From Telopea speciosissima (taxonomy: Eukaryota > Streptophyta > Magnoliopsida > Proteales > Proteaceae): a DNA stretch of 64,000 nt. Positions 34,254 through 47,521 of the stretch are shown here, one piece after another. The stretch lies in NCBI RefSeq assembly GCF_018873765.1, contig NC_057922.1:66674755-66738754 (forward strand). The letters are read 5' to 3'. The notes under the pieces are model-generated. The model saw nothing but the letters and a program-made list of their open reading frames with translations. It did no database searches and was not told the origin of the DNA. The position numbers and the translations under genes were made by a program. Position 1 is the stretch's first letter; the number at the start of each line of letters is the position of its first letter.

Positions 34254-36147
34254 AAAAAAAAAAATAGTATAATTCGTCTCCTTAAGAAACTCATACTGTT
34301 TTACCAAAAAAAAAAAAACTGTAAGTGTAACACATATATGGGGGTCCCATCCTATAGTGTGCTAAGTTGGAATCAGATTCCAATCTATTTGAAACCATTT
34401 TGGATGCAATTTTATTTTCTGTACGTTTCATCCAATACGAGTGGGCTTCATTTCATTTCATCAAAATATTGCCTGACATCAACTGTACTATTGAACAAAT
34501 ACAAATTTTTAGTAGGGTTGACCAACCAGATTGGATTGTCAACATTAATTCAATTTTTTTTTTTTTTTGGGGGTGCAAAATTCAATGTGTACTGTAGTAC
34601 TGTGTAGTTAGGTGGATAGCCTAACGGCGTTGATCCAAAGCTAAAAACGGTGGTTATTAATGATATAAAAGTTGCACCCAAAAAAAAAATTGATATAACG
34701 TGTTGTCCCATTTTTACCACAAAAAAAAATTTCTCTATCTGATGCCCAAACATAAGAAGGATTTGCAAAATGACCACCGCACCCCTTCTAGTCGATACCC
34801 ACATGTATGTTCTCATTGGCTGGAACATTAATGCAGGGGCCACGCTTTAGGACAGAGTTCATTTTTTTATAAGAATTTTACAAGGAAAGGATTCTCTCAA
34901 AGGCAGTGTGGTCGTGTGTCAATGTGAGGGCCAATTGAAGCACACATGGAACCATCAACGGGGTGGAATTTCTGCCTTTCATGAAGGGTAGGGTAGTCAT
35001 TTTGCCCCCCAATGTGTCTAGCGCAGGAACCACGCTTTTTTCCCAATTTTATAATAGTTAAATAAAAAAAATTTAACATACTTTTTGTTAGTAGCTATTA
35101 GTTTCTCAACTATACCCTTTACAGCCCATTTATGAGCTATAGATATAATTTGTCTATTCTTCTTGATTATGCCGACACAAAGGTTAAAGTTTTATTGAAA
35201 TATTCTCATAGCCGTCCTGTACTTGACCTTTGCATACATGGTTTTAAGTATCGGTTTGGGATCAATCCACAATGATATCAGTTGAGGCTGATACTAATTC
35301 TTGGTTGATCTCGTACCAATGTGACAGTACGGACCAAGGGTAAAAAGGTCAATAAAACCTTACTCTTTTTTTTTTTACAGAAAACCGGGGATAAAACTGT
35401 CTGATGCATGTCAATATGCCGATCCATATCTGATCTTGTATCGATTTCTGGGTGATCGATCTCGAATCTGATACCGTGAACTTAGACAATGCCTGCATCA
35501 GCCACATCCTGACAGGGAGAGGCCATCCATACCGCTATACTTGTCCACCCCTGCTCTTTTGCTCCCTGTCAGCCCTGATACAATCCCAAAATTTCTGATT
35601 CTTGAGAACACCCTATAAAACCATGATATGCCACCACAAACTGAGAGTTAATCAAGAATATATAAGTCCAACCTATGGTACCTGTACTTAGTTCATAACT
35701 GTCATCACAAATGAAAATACAAGACGCCCCATCTGATAACCTTTGGTAATCATCAAGAGTTAAATAAGAATCATGATTTCTGGACGACATGTTCATCTCA
35801 ACACCCAAAGTAAGAAGCTTGAGGTGATAGGTCCACTTATAAATCAATAGAATTATCAACATTGGGTTGGGGTTCAATTGGTGAAAAGCACATCGGCTCC
35901 GTTTGTTTGCAAGGGGAATGAAAGGGAAGGGAAAGAAAAAATTTCAAACCTAAAAAATAAACTTTTGTAATCATTACCCCATGTGATTGTATAAACTACT
36001 TAAATTTCTTATCATATCTTGAAATGATACATTTTATATGTAATATTTATTTTACATTTTAATTTAAAGGGAATTGGATGCAAAGTAAAGTGGAATTTAA
36101 TAACCAAATATGGAATGATTTGGAGTTAGTGATATCGTCACAAGGAG
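34254..36147. other. Intergenic DNA with MITE relics
   Basis: No gene recognised. It holds the MITE-like block at 35248-35475. A block at about 34870-35045 contains TGTGTC/GACACA-type arms that are too decayed to delimit. The last 17 bases (36131-36147) are the left target duplication of the retroposon at 36148. Confidence 0.45.
35248..35475. repeat. Degenerate foldback MITE
   Basis: GTATCGGTTTGGGATCAATC on the left partly pairs with the inverse of the right end (GATCGATCTCGAATCTGATAC). The match is about 70 percent by eye. No target duplication recognised. Confidence 0.4.
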
Positions 36148-37950
36148 GACTCCCATTTTTCTCCTCTTTGTAAATGGTAGAGGTACTCTTGTGTCGTGGA
36201 GATCTTTTCCCAAATAAAAATCATGATATGCTTAGACTCAAATGGTTGGATCTTTTCCTAAGGGTTGATATGCTTGTTTGCCACATTCTCTAGTCTAGTG
36301 CAAATCCATTGAAACATTTGATTCGAAGACCTGAACGAAGAAGACGAAGCAGAAGAGACATCAAAGAGGCAACGCAGAGTCGATGTTGGGGTCCTCAACC
36401 ATGATGTTTAAGATAACAGACATCCAAGATTTAATCTTTCTCTGTGTCTACTCTGTTTGAAAAACTGAACGCAAAAGATGAAGAAGAAGAGACATTAAAG
36501 AAGCACCGCAGAATCTCTCAGAGTAATCATATTGGTTACCAATTGCGGATTTTATGCTCTCGCTGCCTCTGATGCTGAATCGATTTGCTGCCACTACTTC
36601 TTTTTAGAGCGCTCGAGTTCTTTCTGCTATTTCAAACAAGGGTTTCAAAGTGCTCATCATTTCTGATTTCTCCTTTGCTCTTTGATGAATTGAAGATTTC
36701 TGCTGATCTTTTTGCTGCACCTGTTGAGTCAATTTTCTGAATTAAAAGAGTTGGTGGAGCAAGGCAATAGGGTTAGGATTTTCTTTCCTCTTCTCCTGTT
36801 GTCCACCGCAGGGTGCATGCTTTTATTTTTTTGCCGTCGTGCTTGTTAGTTCTCCGCCGCAGTGTGTGTTTCGTTCTCCGTCGTAGTGCGTGTTTAGCTC
36901 TCCGCCTTAGTGCGTGTTCCGTTTTCTCACCATGATCATTGGATCCCCCAGTGAAGAAGACGCCAAAGCCGACGACGATGCCGACGATGACTCCAACGGC
37001 GATCTCAGGTCCAAACTTAACCTATCTCTCGAGCACCACTACTCTTTGAAATCGATCTCTTTAATCTGGACAAGGAATGCCAGAAGTTTGCCCTGCTGAC
37101 CAACGCCGGAATCTTCCTCTGCATCTGGTTCATTTGGAATGATGCTGAGCCCAAGTGCATAGACAATACAAGCTCTCCTTCTCCTTCTGGCAGCGTTACC
37201 TTTTGTTTTCTCTGGACTTCAAGCGCAAGACCGTGGTTCCCCTGCTCACTCCCACGTCAGGGTGCTCTTCGACTTCCACCAGGGCGGCGTCGGCGTCTTC
37301 GTCTTCGTCTTCATCTCTGTCGATGGTTTTGGGTGGGCTCTTGACCTGCGCAATAAGGATGGCAGACGCCTCATAGGCAAGGGGACGTGGCTGATGCTGA
37401 TCGAGTTTCCGTCCTTGCAGTTGTTGGAAGTATTGGTAATGCGAGCTGTGAGCAACGCCGAGGTGTTTGGTGTGGAAGGTTTTTCTTTTTTATTTGGGTG
37501 GTGCCAAGTTCCACTGTTACACCCGCACCCCAAATATCCCCTTGTACCCCGGGGCAATCCAGACCTTACCCAAGGGGCAATGCCTTATGGCCATGGTCAA
37601 TACTGATGATCTTGAACTAGTAATACCGTAGAAAGAATCCCCTCAAAATTTTGGAAGTGTGGGCCAAAGCCCCATAACTTTTCTTGAAGTTTGGGCCATG
37701 ACAGCAGCACCGGAGTCACGAACGGACTCACTCTTGTTGAATCCGCTCGAGGATCCGCCCGTACTGTCATCAGTCTTTTTGGATTATTTTCCTATGGGAC
37801 CCACATCCCCGTGGCCTAGACAACCTAATTGAACCTTTGGACCTTATGGACCCCTGCCCTCATCTTTGCTTGGTTGAGTGGGCCATGAAAGTGGACCCAC
37901 AAGGCTTAACTTAGGTGAATAATGGATTTTATACACCTTAGCCTAAACCA

Positions 37951-39348
37951 TGTTGGGGTAAATTCCACACATCACCCATTATGGTTTTGATGATAACAAA
38001 TAAGTTAGTTGTACTAACTCTTGTCTAAAAGATGCATAGATAAGAGCAGAGCATCAAGTGAGGGGGAGCACTCAATTCAAGAGATTGTGCTCAAAAGCAA
38101 ATTGAACTTGTCCAATCTTTCAAGACATCAAAGAATCATAAAGAATGGAGAACAAGTTTTGAAGACAAAGATCAAGACAAGTTAGAGGAACTCACTTTGA
38201 AGATACTCGTGTAAAGAAGTGAAGTTCAATACTTGAAGAATTGTGAAGACTTAGAATTGTACTAAGTTGTAAATTCATTTGTTAAAGTCATAATTGATGT
38301 AATACACACACGCACACATACATTCATTTAGAATGACCTTAGGAGGTTAAATGGACCCCTAAACATGTGACTATTGAGTTTTGGAACCCCCCAAACCAAA
38401 CTCTTTTGGAATCTCCCATGTAAGTCCAATAAAGGACTTAAATGAGAATGCAGAAAATTGAGAATCCAGCATGCCGGATCAAAATCCAGCATACTGGATC
38501 AACTGTTGATCTCAGGAAAATGGTCACAGTAGCTTGGTTAAGTAAGCTGGATAAGGATCCAGCATACTGGATCATGAACCAACATACCGGATCATAATCC
38601 AGCATGTCGGATCACTTTATAACTGTTTCAATTTGACCGTTGCACCTTGTTTCAATACGGAAATTAGGTAATCCGGCATACCGGATTGGAATCCAGCATA
38701 CCAGATTATTGCGGTCTAAATCTATCCGATCTTAAGACAGTTTTCATATTTATTAGAGCTACCTAGCCTATAAATACCCTTTTGTTTTAGGCTCTAATGA
38801 CTACTAAGAATCATTATTAAGAGACTTCGTCACAAGCTCTAATTGCAATAGCCTAAGTGAGCATTCAAGCATCCAATCATCACAAGCTCACACACTCAAG
38901 CTCCTCAACCTCATCTAGCTTCGAGCTCCAAGGGTGGAAGGTAGCATATACTCCTACTAAGGTTGAGGTAACCCTTTTCCTAGTAGTTTTTACTTTATGT
39001 TTTAATTGAGTCCTCTTACTCGGAATCAAGAGTAGTGAGTCCTCTTGCTCGGAATCAAGATTGGTTGAGTCCTCTTGCTCGGAATCAAGAGTAGTGTTGA
39101 GTCCTCTTGCTCATTTCTTAGGAGTAGTTGTACGAATCCTCTTGCTCTTACTCAAGATTCTTATAGTGAAATTCTCTCTAAGTTGAGAGGAGTGGACGTA
39201 GGCACGTGTTGACCGAACCACTATAAATCTTTTGTGTCTCTGTTTAATTATTGTTTGTCAATTGGTTATCTTTACTTGTTTTATTTTCGCATTGTTGTTT
39301 TAATTTTTGAACCTACACCTATTTACCCCCCCTCTAGGTGAATTTACA
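37951..39348. mobile_element. Copia/SIRE-like solo LTR nested in the gypsy solo LTR
   Basis: It starts TGTTGGGGTAAATT, soon followed by GGTTTTGATGATAACAAAT, and ends with CCCCCCTCTAGGTG then TTACA, features I associate with SIRE/Maximus-type copia LTRs. Flanks AACCA and AATCA match at 4 of 5. Inside are repeated ATCCAGCATACTGGAT-type units (38465-38710) and repeated GAGTCCTCTTGCTCGGAATC units (39008-39120). No coding region. The 3' limit is the less certain one. Confidence 0.62.
38465..38710. repeat. Dispersed ATCCAGCATACCGGAT repeats
   Basis: About seven variants of a 16-bp semi-palindromic unit (ATCCAGCATRCYGGAT) lie within the nested LTR. They could act as regulatory motifs of that LTR. 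Confidence 0.7.
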
Positions 39349-42300
39349 AATCAAACAGACCCTAGTGGACAATTAAGTCCTATGGACGTAAGGTGCACCC
39401 CAAACATGACCTAATAGACCTAATGGGTATGGCTAAAGCCAAACAAGCCCTAAGACCTAAACCAAAACCCATTTAAAGACCTAGGGCCACTAAGTGATTG
39501 GGGATACCTAAACCAAATACACCCTAAGGCCCATCTAACCCCTTAAAGGATAGGAGAACCCCTCTCTCTCACTTATCTCTCCCCCTCCCCCATAAACCGT
39601 GGAGGAGAAGAGACAAGAGAAGAAGGAGAAGAAGGAAAGAAGAAGGAGAAGTAGAAGTAAGAGAGGAATAGGAGGGGAAGGGAAGAAGGTGGAAGCCATG
39701 TAAAGATGGCTGGCAGCTCCACACCTCTTCCCAAGCTGGCCGGATCCAAGGGAGAAGAGATGGAGAGAGTGGCTGGAAGAAGGAAGCTCACCAAGGTAAG
39801 CTCCCCAAGCCTAGCTCTCCCTCATTTCTCTTTGATTTTATTGGTTTCTTGAGCTAGGGATAACCTAGGGTTCCATTTGGGACTCAATGTGAAGCTCGAC
39901 CCTAGTTGGGAGCTCTAATGATGCTGACCTAGGCCTCTAAGTGTTGCAATTACAGCCATGGCCAATGAATCCCTGGTTTGAACCTTGAAACCCAACCCTT
40001 GTAGGATCTTGGATCCTTAAGGTGAGCCTAGGACCTAGTGACCTTAGGAAGGCTTAAACACCTCCCCCTTGTCCCTGAGAGCTAAGGGAGCTCCAAGCTT
40101 CAAGTTGGAGTTGAAGCCCCCTGAAATCTCGGAAGAGACTGTCGGCGGACGAATGATCGGATGCATCTATTGTGATACCGCCCGTCAGTCCGCCCAGTAT
40201 AAATCCTGTGTGTTGGCTTGAGCGGACAAAGGCACGGATTCACTCTGTTTGCCTCCGCCTGGGGCCTGTTGCTCTCGTGTCTGTCTCAGGAAATCGAACG
40301 GATGCAGGGGGCGGACCCAAGAAGCACATCCGCCCGATCATCTGCTCCATTTATAGTTGTCTTAGGTGTCGAAAGGATGCACGAACGGATCCATGTATGA
40401 TGTTCCGTCCGTGGGTCCGCTCGCTCTGTTTTCACCTTTTGGCCAGAACGAAGTCAGGGACGAACTCACCTCTACTGAGATTGCCCGTGAGTCCACTCGT
40501 GCTGTCTTGGTTGAAACCTGATTTTAAGCTTATGGGCCTAGCATGGGACCCTTCTATGCACGCTTTAATGATTGTTTTTGTATTCCTAGGCTACCCAACT
40601 TGATGGTTGGTGGGAAGCCCATGTGAGATTCATGTCAACCATACGCGATGGTGCTCGTCTTAGGTGAGTGGGTTCTGGGTGATTTTATTGGGTTTGAATA
40701 TTATATAATTGTTAATTTTAAGCATGCTAGTATATATTTATAAGCAATGTACGCATTGCATTATTATTCAAATGTGAATTGTTATGAATGTGATAGCATG
40801 CTCACCAATGTATCGGGCTACGGTGCCAGGTGTGCAGGTACCGGAACCCCAATTTATTTAATTATGAAAACTATTGTATGCCATCCTGATCTGTATGTAC
40901 TGTGCCGTGCTGGTCCTATCGTCCCATTCCATCTAGTACCTCTTGGGACGATAGGACCTGCTTATAGTATATCTGCGGCTAGGATGCTTGTTCCCTTATA
41001 CTACGACCCTTGCCAATAGGGGTTTATGTGTTGGATAGTATGAGTACCTACGGTCTATGGATGTGGGAGAGGCCAGGGTAGGGGCAGTGATGGCTATCGG
41101 GGTTTGCCACTGGGTGGTCATTATGGCTTCTACCAGCGTAGGTCCCCATGTGATAATTGAGGTCTCACTGGAGCGATAGGATAAGTGACCCTCAGTGTTT
41201 TTCGAGTTATCACAGTAGCATATACTTGACCGATAGAATTGTGTACTAGGTAGAAAACGAATTTAACATTAGCATGCATCATTCTGATTGATATTGATTG
41301 TATGGTGAATGTGCTATCCCCTTTGCTCCCTCACTAGCTAGTGTAGCTAACCCCATTGCGCAACCCCTTTTTAGTTGTTATACAGGAGGTACTACTTAGA
41401 TGAGCACCGTTGGATGCCAATCAAGTGGGACCCGATGCTGTGACTTGGATGTAGATGCACACCCAAGATTGGTGCCCTTGTGGCGGTCACCTGTTGTTTT
41501 ATTAATTTCTGTCTTCATTCCACAATCAAGTATAAACTGTGTGTTTATTTATAGGGAGAGTAATGAATGGTTACTTATGTTAGAATTGTAATATATGTTA
41601 TCATTAGAGAACCGATGCTCTATAATTTTACATGATTTAATTTAATTTCGATTCCGCTAACTCTGTCTCTGGAATGATTTATTTTTTTTTGTACGTTCCT
41701 TTCTGTTATCAATACATGATGCTAGGGTGGACTGTGACTCGGGACACTGTATCCGCGATCCTGGTAGGTGTTGGGATGATGTGTAATTGTCCCAGTCATA
41801 CCCCTATGTGGCAAAATATCTTACATCGGGATAGGGACGTGACATCCACCACCTCCTTTTTCTTTTTTAGGTTCTGGCTTTGCAGGTTACGCTGATTCTG
41901 GAGTTGGTGTCGCCATGGAAATGGCTGGCTCCATTACCCCTCTCACCGTACAGATCTTGTGGCCCGATCACCGTTCACCGAAGCTCCTCTCGACGCGGCA
42001 GCGTGCCGGCTCGTGTGGGCATGATGGCGCAGATCTTTTTGGCACTTTTGGGGTCCTTTCTTTTGGCACGAAAGTGCATGCGCTTATCAGTTGCTGTGTT
42101 GACAGCGCTTTCTTTGGGGCAATGGCTTTCACCTATCCCCTTCTCTGGATGACTCAGTCTTTGGCATGCGAGACCAGGTCGCTTTTCGCTTCGTCGATCT
42201 GGGTCCTGTATACCCAAACCTTCTGTTGGTCATGCTACCTATCTTTTTTTAGTATCCTTTTATGTATCCTATTTTCTGTTGGCGTTGGGCGCGCATGAAT

Positions 42301-42351
42301 GAATAGCCCTGTTATCTACCAAAAAAAAAAAAAAGATATCGTCACAAGGAG

Positions 42352-43845
42352 TAATGATTACAAAAATTTCTTTTCTAAGTAATTTCTTTTTGGTTGGATG
42401 GACTTTGATTAGCCATATCTTAGCCGTCTAATATCCGTTTGAGGTGAGCTAGGTGTCAAAATTCTAAGAAAAATAGGCTCTATCATCCCTGCAATAAGTA
42501 GTATACTGGTTAAGCATGAAAAATAGGATAAAATAGAGAAGGGAAAGAGCGTGTGTGTGTGTGCTTGGGGGAATGCATTGAACACCATCCAACCACCTTT
42601 GGTGAACTCGTTTTGAAGATGTATTGAAGGTTGAAGTTGGTAGATGAGCTTTTTTGAACACATCAATGGTGCATTGAGTGAGTTCCATTGAAGAAATGGG
42701 AAGAAAAACCCGAAATGAGGTTGTGCTTGTATGGACATGCATTGAATCTCATAGCTATCCATTCCACTTGCATTCATGGCTTCATTTAAGGTCTTTTGAA
42801 TGGTGGGAAAACTACATTGAACAAATTATGACGTTTATGTAATAGAAGAAGAAGAAAGAAGAAAAAAGGGAAGAAGAGAGTGTGCAAGGGATTATCCACT
42901 ACTAGGAGATCCTTGTGAAGGTCCACCACTACCAGGGAACCTTCTCTAAAGCCGAATTGCCATCATCGAGCTTCTTAGGACACCAATACTGACTTAGCAT
43001 ACTGTGAGCTTTTCTTTACCATTGCCTTTGTCATTATTTTTGTGTATTCACTTTGAATTCTAGATAGGTTTAATTACTGCCATAGACCTATGCTAGATGT
43101 GGTTTCATTGTAGGGTACTGTGATAAACCAAATTTTGTATTTAGGTTACCAATGGGTGTTGGAAAGCCATTAAGGGTAACACCCTTGCCTCTATGCTTTA
43201 GGGGTTAAAGCAGACAAAGTGTTCTATGTTATTATTGTGACTGAAACACCAATGGGATTGATTGTCCATGCTTCTGTATATCAGAAATTGAAGCCGGTAT
43301 AGGACTTAGACTGTTGATTGCAGTTGAAGACTAGTAGTGAGTAGAAATTGAGCCCAAGTTTGGGCATTACTCCGTGCATGCAAGCAACTTGTCGAAGCAC
43401 GTGTATCTCTGTGTTGTTGATGTTTGTGATTGTTGTATGTATATTGGAGTGTTCTGTTGTAGGATGGGTGTACACACCTGGTATAGCCTTTAACAATCAA
43501 GTAAGGGTGTGTACATGACTGTGTGTGATTTTATATGCCCACGGTGAGGGTCCCCGCAATGTTTGAGGTTGTTTAATTGATAAAGAGGTGCAGAGTGTGA
43601 GGATCAGCTCTATGTAGCAGAGTCTGTGATTGTAATTGAGTGTGCCTTCGTTACGATTGTCAATCAGTGTATGTTTGAGTGCATGTGTATTTGAGAGGTC
43701 CACGTCTGTGTTAGTATTGATTGCAAGGGATCTTAACAGATGAATTGGGAGTGAAACTATTAAGGGAAAGAATTTTTAGGGTCCACTGATTCACCTTCCC
43801 CCTCCCTCCCAGTGTCAACCTGGGAACAACAGAAAGATCTAGAAA
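42352..43845. other. Intergenic, no gene seen
   Basis: It starts right after the retroposon's target duplication. GTAATGATTACAAAA at 42351 is the inverse of TTTTGTAATCATTAC near 35966, so the retroposon may have landed in an older foldback element. A GT run lies near 42551-42561. No protein motif was found. Confidence 0.45.
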
Positions 43846-44809
43846 GAGTAAGAAGGATTTCCGTATGATCTTTATTGACCTTAAAAAAGCTTATGACAAA
43901 GTTCCTAGAGATTTAATCTGGCAGGTGCTAGGGAGGAGAAATGTTTCAAGTAAATATATGGACATAATTAAAGATGTATATGATGGTGGTGTGTTGTTGA
44001 ATCAAATTAAAAGGTCTTAAGATAAGTAGAACAAATACGGAATATATGGTATGCAACTTCAGCAACTCTGGGACGGAGAATGAGGGGGTGAAAGTTGATG
44101 AGACGAAGATTCTGCAAAGTATCCATTTTAGGCATCTAGGGTCAATCATCAAAATAGAATGTGATATAGAGGATGATGTCTCACAAAGGATCAAAGTAGG
44201 GTGGATGAAGTGGAAAGGGGCATTTGGAGTGTTATGTGATCAACGGATCCGTTTAAAGCATAAAAGAAAGTTTTACAGAACAGTCGTAACACCGGGTATG
44301 ATGTATGGCGCGAAGTGTTGGGAAGTCAAGAAGTGTCATATAGGTAAGCTAAGCGTAGCAAAGGTGAGAATACTGAGATGGATGAGTAGCAAAACCAGGA
44401 AGTATAAAGTAAGGAATGACTATATTCGAACTAGTTTGGAAGTTGCTCCGATTCAAGATAAAGCTACGAGAAAGTCGTTTGAGGTGGCATAACCATGTTC
44501 AATGGAGACCTTCGGACACTCGAGTTCGGAGCAGTGACCTAATTCAGATTTAAGGTACTAAAATAGCTAGGGAAGACCTAAAATAACCCAAGGAGAAGTG
44601 GTGAGGAAATTCATACATAATTTAGTTCTTGTCTCTAGTATGACGTCAAATAGAGCTAATTGGAGCAAGGATCTGTGTAGTCGATTCGAGTTAATTTGTA
44701 TACGACAGATTTGTAATTGTGATTGTTTTGTTTCTTTTCTTTTACTTTTTCCCCCCTTTAACGATTCGATTTAGTTGGGATAAGACTGAGTTGTTGTTGT
44801 TGTTGTTAG
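43846..44809 (+). pseudogene. RTE-type LINE, internally deleted
   Basis: At about 43855-43990 there is a reverse transcriptase block with FRMIFIDLKKAYDKVPRDLIW and KYMDIIKDVYDGG. At about 44010 it jumps to the end of the domain (LSRTNTEYMVCNFS, FRHLGSI), then the thumb and C-terminal region (KFYRTVVTPGMMYGAKCW, RILRWMSSKTRK). The catalytic block between is missing, a deletion of several hundred bp compared with intact plant RTE elements. A further frameshift lies near 44490. The 3' end is a (TTG)n repeat at about 44790-44809, as usual for plant RTE elements, which end in a short repeat and not poly(A). No target duplication identified. Confidence 0.85.
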
Positions 44810-45138
44810 AGTATTGTTGTGCCTCCGTTGTAGCTTTTATCCCCTTTACACATTATACTCGTAGTTTAATATTTTGTACTGAACATTTTGCTGACATAAT
44901 AACAATAGAGCCTTTGTTTATTCTTATTGATGATATGGATTATGAAAAAGTAATTTTTTTAGTCCTGATGACAATAATCTCATTTCTTAGCACTTTTCTC
45001 TTCTTATTTTGTTATTGTTGTTTATTCTTCCCTCTCTTGATAATATTTCCATTGCAAATTCCATACCCCCTTTTCCCATATTAAGATCCAATTATTATGA
45101 TTCATGAAGATAGATGAGATATTGTTGCATATGGGTAC

Positions 45139-46834
45139 TGATGAGCACATTTATGTGTGAAATTTTAGGGCATAAATTATACATTTTACCACATTGGACA
45201 GAGTTACTCGGTGCTTTCTTGTGCTTTTCAGGGTTTAGGTGAATTCTTGTGAAAATGAAGGAGATGATGCTAAGGAGATGTTTTTAAACATTTTAGAAGT
45301 GTAAATGGATGCATAGCCCATCGAGTCAGTTTCGTAATGGTTCAAACGACACTTAATTCCGAGTTGAAACGAAGAAGTTATGGCCGTTTCCGTAACGACG
45401 CGTGAAAATGGTCTGCAAGGGTTTATTTATAATTATTGACAGTCGGATGGGGACAAAGTGAAACGGAAGTTCGGATTTTAGGGGCCTTAATGAAATTATC
45501 AGAAGTTACTTTACTGTACCCGAAAGATTCCATTTGGAAGGCTCTGGACAGTCCAACTTCAACTTGAGATATCTTGGGCTCCCCAACTCCGAATTGGATG
45601 AAATTTGGGTCTATTTTGTGTGATTTTTCGCAAGGAACACAATGGTGAGACCTATATAAGCACCCCATGCTCCACGTTTTCTGAAGGACAGAATGGGTAT
45701 TTTATTTATTCTTGAAGGAATCCTAGTCATCACCCTTACTCTCTCTCTCCTCCAACTTCTCAAGGGCACTTCTGAAATTCTACTTGGGATAGATTTATAT
45801 TTTCTCATCTATGGAAGGTTGAAAAATCAAAGATGCTTTGATTTTATTGCTTGGAGAAGATATCTACAAAGAAAATGAAGCACTTGTTAAAATTGGAAGT
45901 TTATTTTTCTAGAAATAGAAGGTCTATGTAAACAATCTTCTCTTCTTCTTCTTTCTATTTTTTTTTCTTTTTTCTTAGGATTCAAGGCATTGTAAAAGAG
46001 GAAAGAGAAGAGAATATTCTCTTTTCTTAGGGAATATTTCTCCTACACTTCCATCTTCTCCTCTCTTCCACCTATAAATACCCCCTACCTCTCTTGTAAA
46101 AATTTGCTCATTCACTTAGTGAAATTTCTTCTCTTCTTCTCCTTCTAATTTGTGATTTTTGACTTTTCTAAGTTCTAGTTTGCTTTTATAATTTTTAGTT
46201 AATGCTTATAATAGGTTTAGTTTATGCTTTAATTTCAATTTAAGTCTTCAATTGGGTTGTAATTTCTTAATTCTAGTTTAGGTTTTAAGCCTTCTAGTCT
46301 AAGTTCTTAAGTTGATGACAAGACTTGAAGATTTAAAAGAGGAGGCTATGGTAAGTTTATGCAAGTATTCAAGCTTTTCATTTACATTCATGCAAGCACA
46401 TCCAGGTTTTACTATCGAAACTCTCAATCTCATTCTCCATCTCCTCTATCTCTCTCTATCTTCTTCTTCTTCTTTCCCCTCTATTTCTTTTATTTTAATT
46501 TTATATGGTTGTGGTTTATGGATGCATTTTATTCCCTTATTTCTTTTTATGTGGTTAGTATGTGTGGCTGTATTTTTATTCCTTTCAATTCGCTTTAGTT
46601 TGATAGGTTAGATGCTCATGTGTTAGGACGCCGATTTAATCCCTTAATTTTGTTAGATGCTTATGAGTTAGGATGCATTGATTTTCGTTAGTTTAATTAG
46701 TTTAATTTAACACTTTAATTTGGTTCATTTTGCATTACTTTTAAGTTAGTTAAATAGAGTGGCGTATATCTCCTCGTGTTCGACCCGTAGCTACGATTAA
46801 CCCGTACGCTTGCGGTTTTATTTTAACTCAAACA
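45139..46834 (+). repeat. 5' LTR of the Athila/Tat-like element
   Basis: 1696 bp, TGATGAG to AAACA. A TATA-like CTATAAATA near 46072 may belong to its promoter. A related LTR lies at 62200-63889. Confidence 0.93.
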
Positions 46835-46840
46835 AGTTTT

Positions 46841-46858
46841 TGGCGCCGTTGCCGGGGA
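46841..46858 (+). other. Primer-binding site, tRNA-Asp type
   Basis: TGGCGCCGTTGCCGGGGA lies six bases inside the 5' LTR, the standard position, and primes minus-strand DNA synthesis. This type is characteristic of Athila/Tat elements. Confidence 0.92.
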
Positions 46859-47521
46859 GATTATTGTCCATTTTATTTATCTGATTTTTAAGTAGTTCGA
46901 AGTGTTTTAGTTTATTATTTTCTTTTCTTTTTTTTTTTTTGAAAAAAAAAAAAAAAAAAAATCAGTTTTTGAAAACCTCTTCTTGTTTCTCTTCTGTTTC
47001 AAATAGTGTGCGCCCAATCTAAAGTCCTTCATATGCTTCAACCCTCCATCTTTTGGTGTCCCTCATAGGATTAAGTTACCTATGACGCTACATCTTGACT
47101 TAGTTGGGTGGATTGACATGTGACTTATCTTTGGAGGTGACCACTCTTGATAACAGGAAAGCGACATAGTGAGAGTGTTGGAAACATAAACGTATAGTAG
47201 ACCTCCATTCTACATCAGAATCCATATTGGAGTCGCACGTAGGTGGCTATAGAAGACTATACGGGTTCCCTCTTGTCAACCTATATGGCATCCTTACAGC
47301 TTTTGAACCATTGTTTCGATTTTTGAGGGATAGAGATGCACTATCTACCTTGGGGTCCCTCTTGTTTCTAGTTTTTTTTTTTTTTTTTTTTTTTTTTAAG
47401 TGTTTTATTTTTCTTTAATTTTTCTAAAGGAGACCTCATATCTATTTAGGTGGCTAAGGTGTGGACTCGTGATTCAAGTAATCGTCTTATTAGAAGACCA
47501 CCTTCTCTACCACCTTTGACC

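Larger units (their letters stand above)
37515..41844. mobile_element. Solo LTR of a Tekay/Del-like Ty3/gypsy element
   Basis: It begins TGTTACACCC and ends GGGACGTGACA, inside an exact 5-bp duplication TCCAC (37510-37514 and 41845-41849). Minus the nested LTR at 37951-39348 it is about 2.9 kb. Long LTRs with TGTYAC...GTGACA ends are typical of the Tekay/Del chromovirus lineage. No gag or pol motif is present, so it is a solo LTR left by recombination. It shares blocks with 58841-61712, for example a ~170-bp stretch around 41090-41220 with TATCGGGGTTTGCC and TGGCTTCTACCAG. Confidence 0.82.
36148..42334 (+). mobile_element. Poly(A)-tailed LINE-like retroposon, interrupted
   Basis: An exact 17-bp duplication, GATATCGTCACAAGGAG, lies at 36131-36147 and 42335-42351. 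The right copy is directly preceded by A14, so the insert was made by target-primed reverse transcription on the + strand. Without the LTR insertion at 37515-41844 the retroposon is about 1.85 kb. A GC-rich 5' part has 28-bp tandem units near 36830-36925. The segment before the break (about 37270-37500) has a weak RNase H-like pattern (FGWALDLRNKDGRRLIGKG) as in L1 tails. The 3' part (41850-42320) is not recognisable as protein. It is probably an internally deleted L1; a retrogene is the alternative. Confidence 0.78.

Noticed and set aside
34897..35079. Well-defined MITE at about 34870-35045
   Set aside because: Arms pair only in short patches and no target duplication was found, so it is mentioned only as a relic.
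37246..37557. 103-codon open frame on - with basic and Thr-rich sequence
   Set aside because: It is antisense to a stretch with RNase H-like pattern on +, and it crosses the left end of the inserted LTR at 37515.
38465..38710. CRISPR-like array
   Set aside because: Units are short, unevenly spaced and variable, lie inside a plant LTR, and the window is eukaryotic.
41880..42298. Overlapping open frames of 90-127 codons on +
   Set aside because: They lie in the 3' end of a poly(A)-tailed retroposon and have no recognisable domain; treated as retroposon tail.
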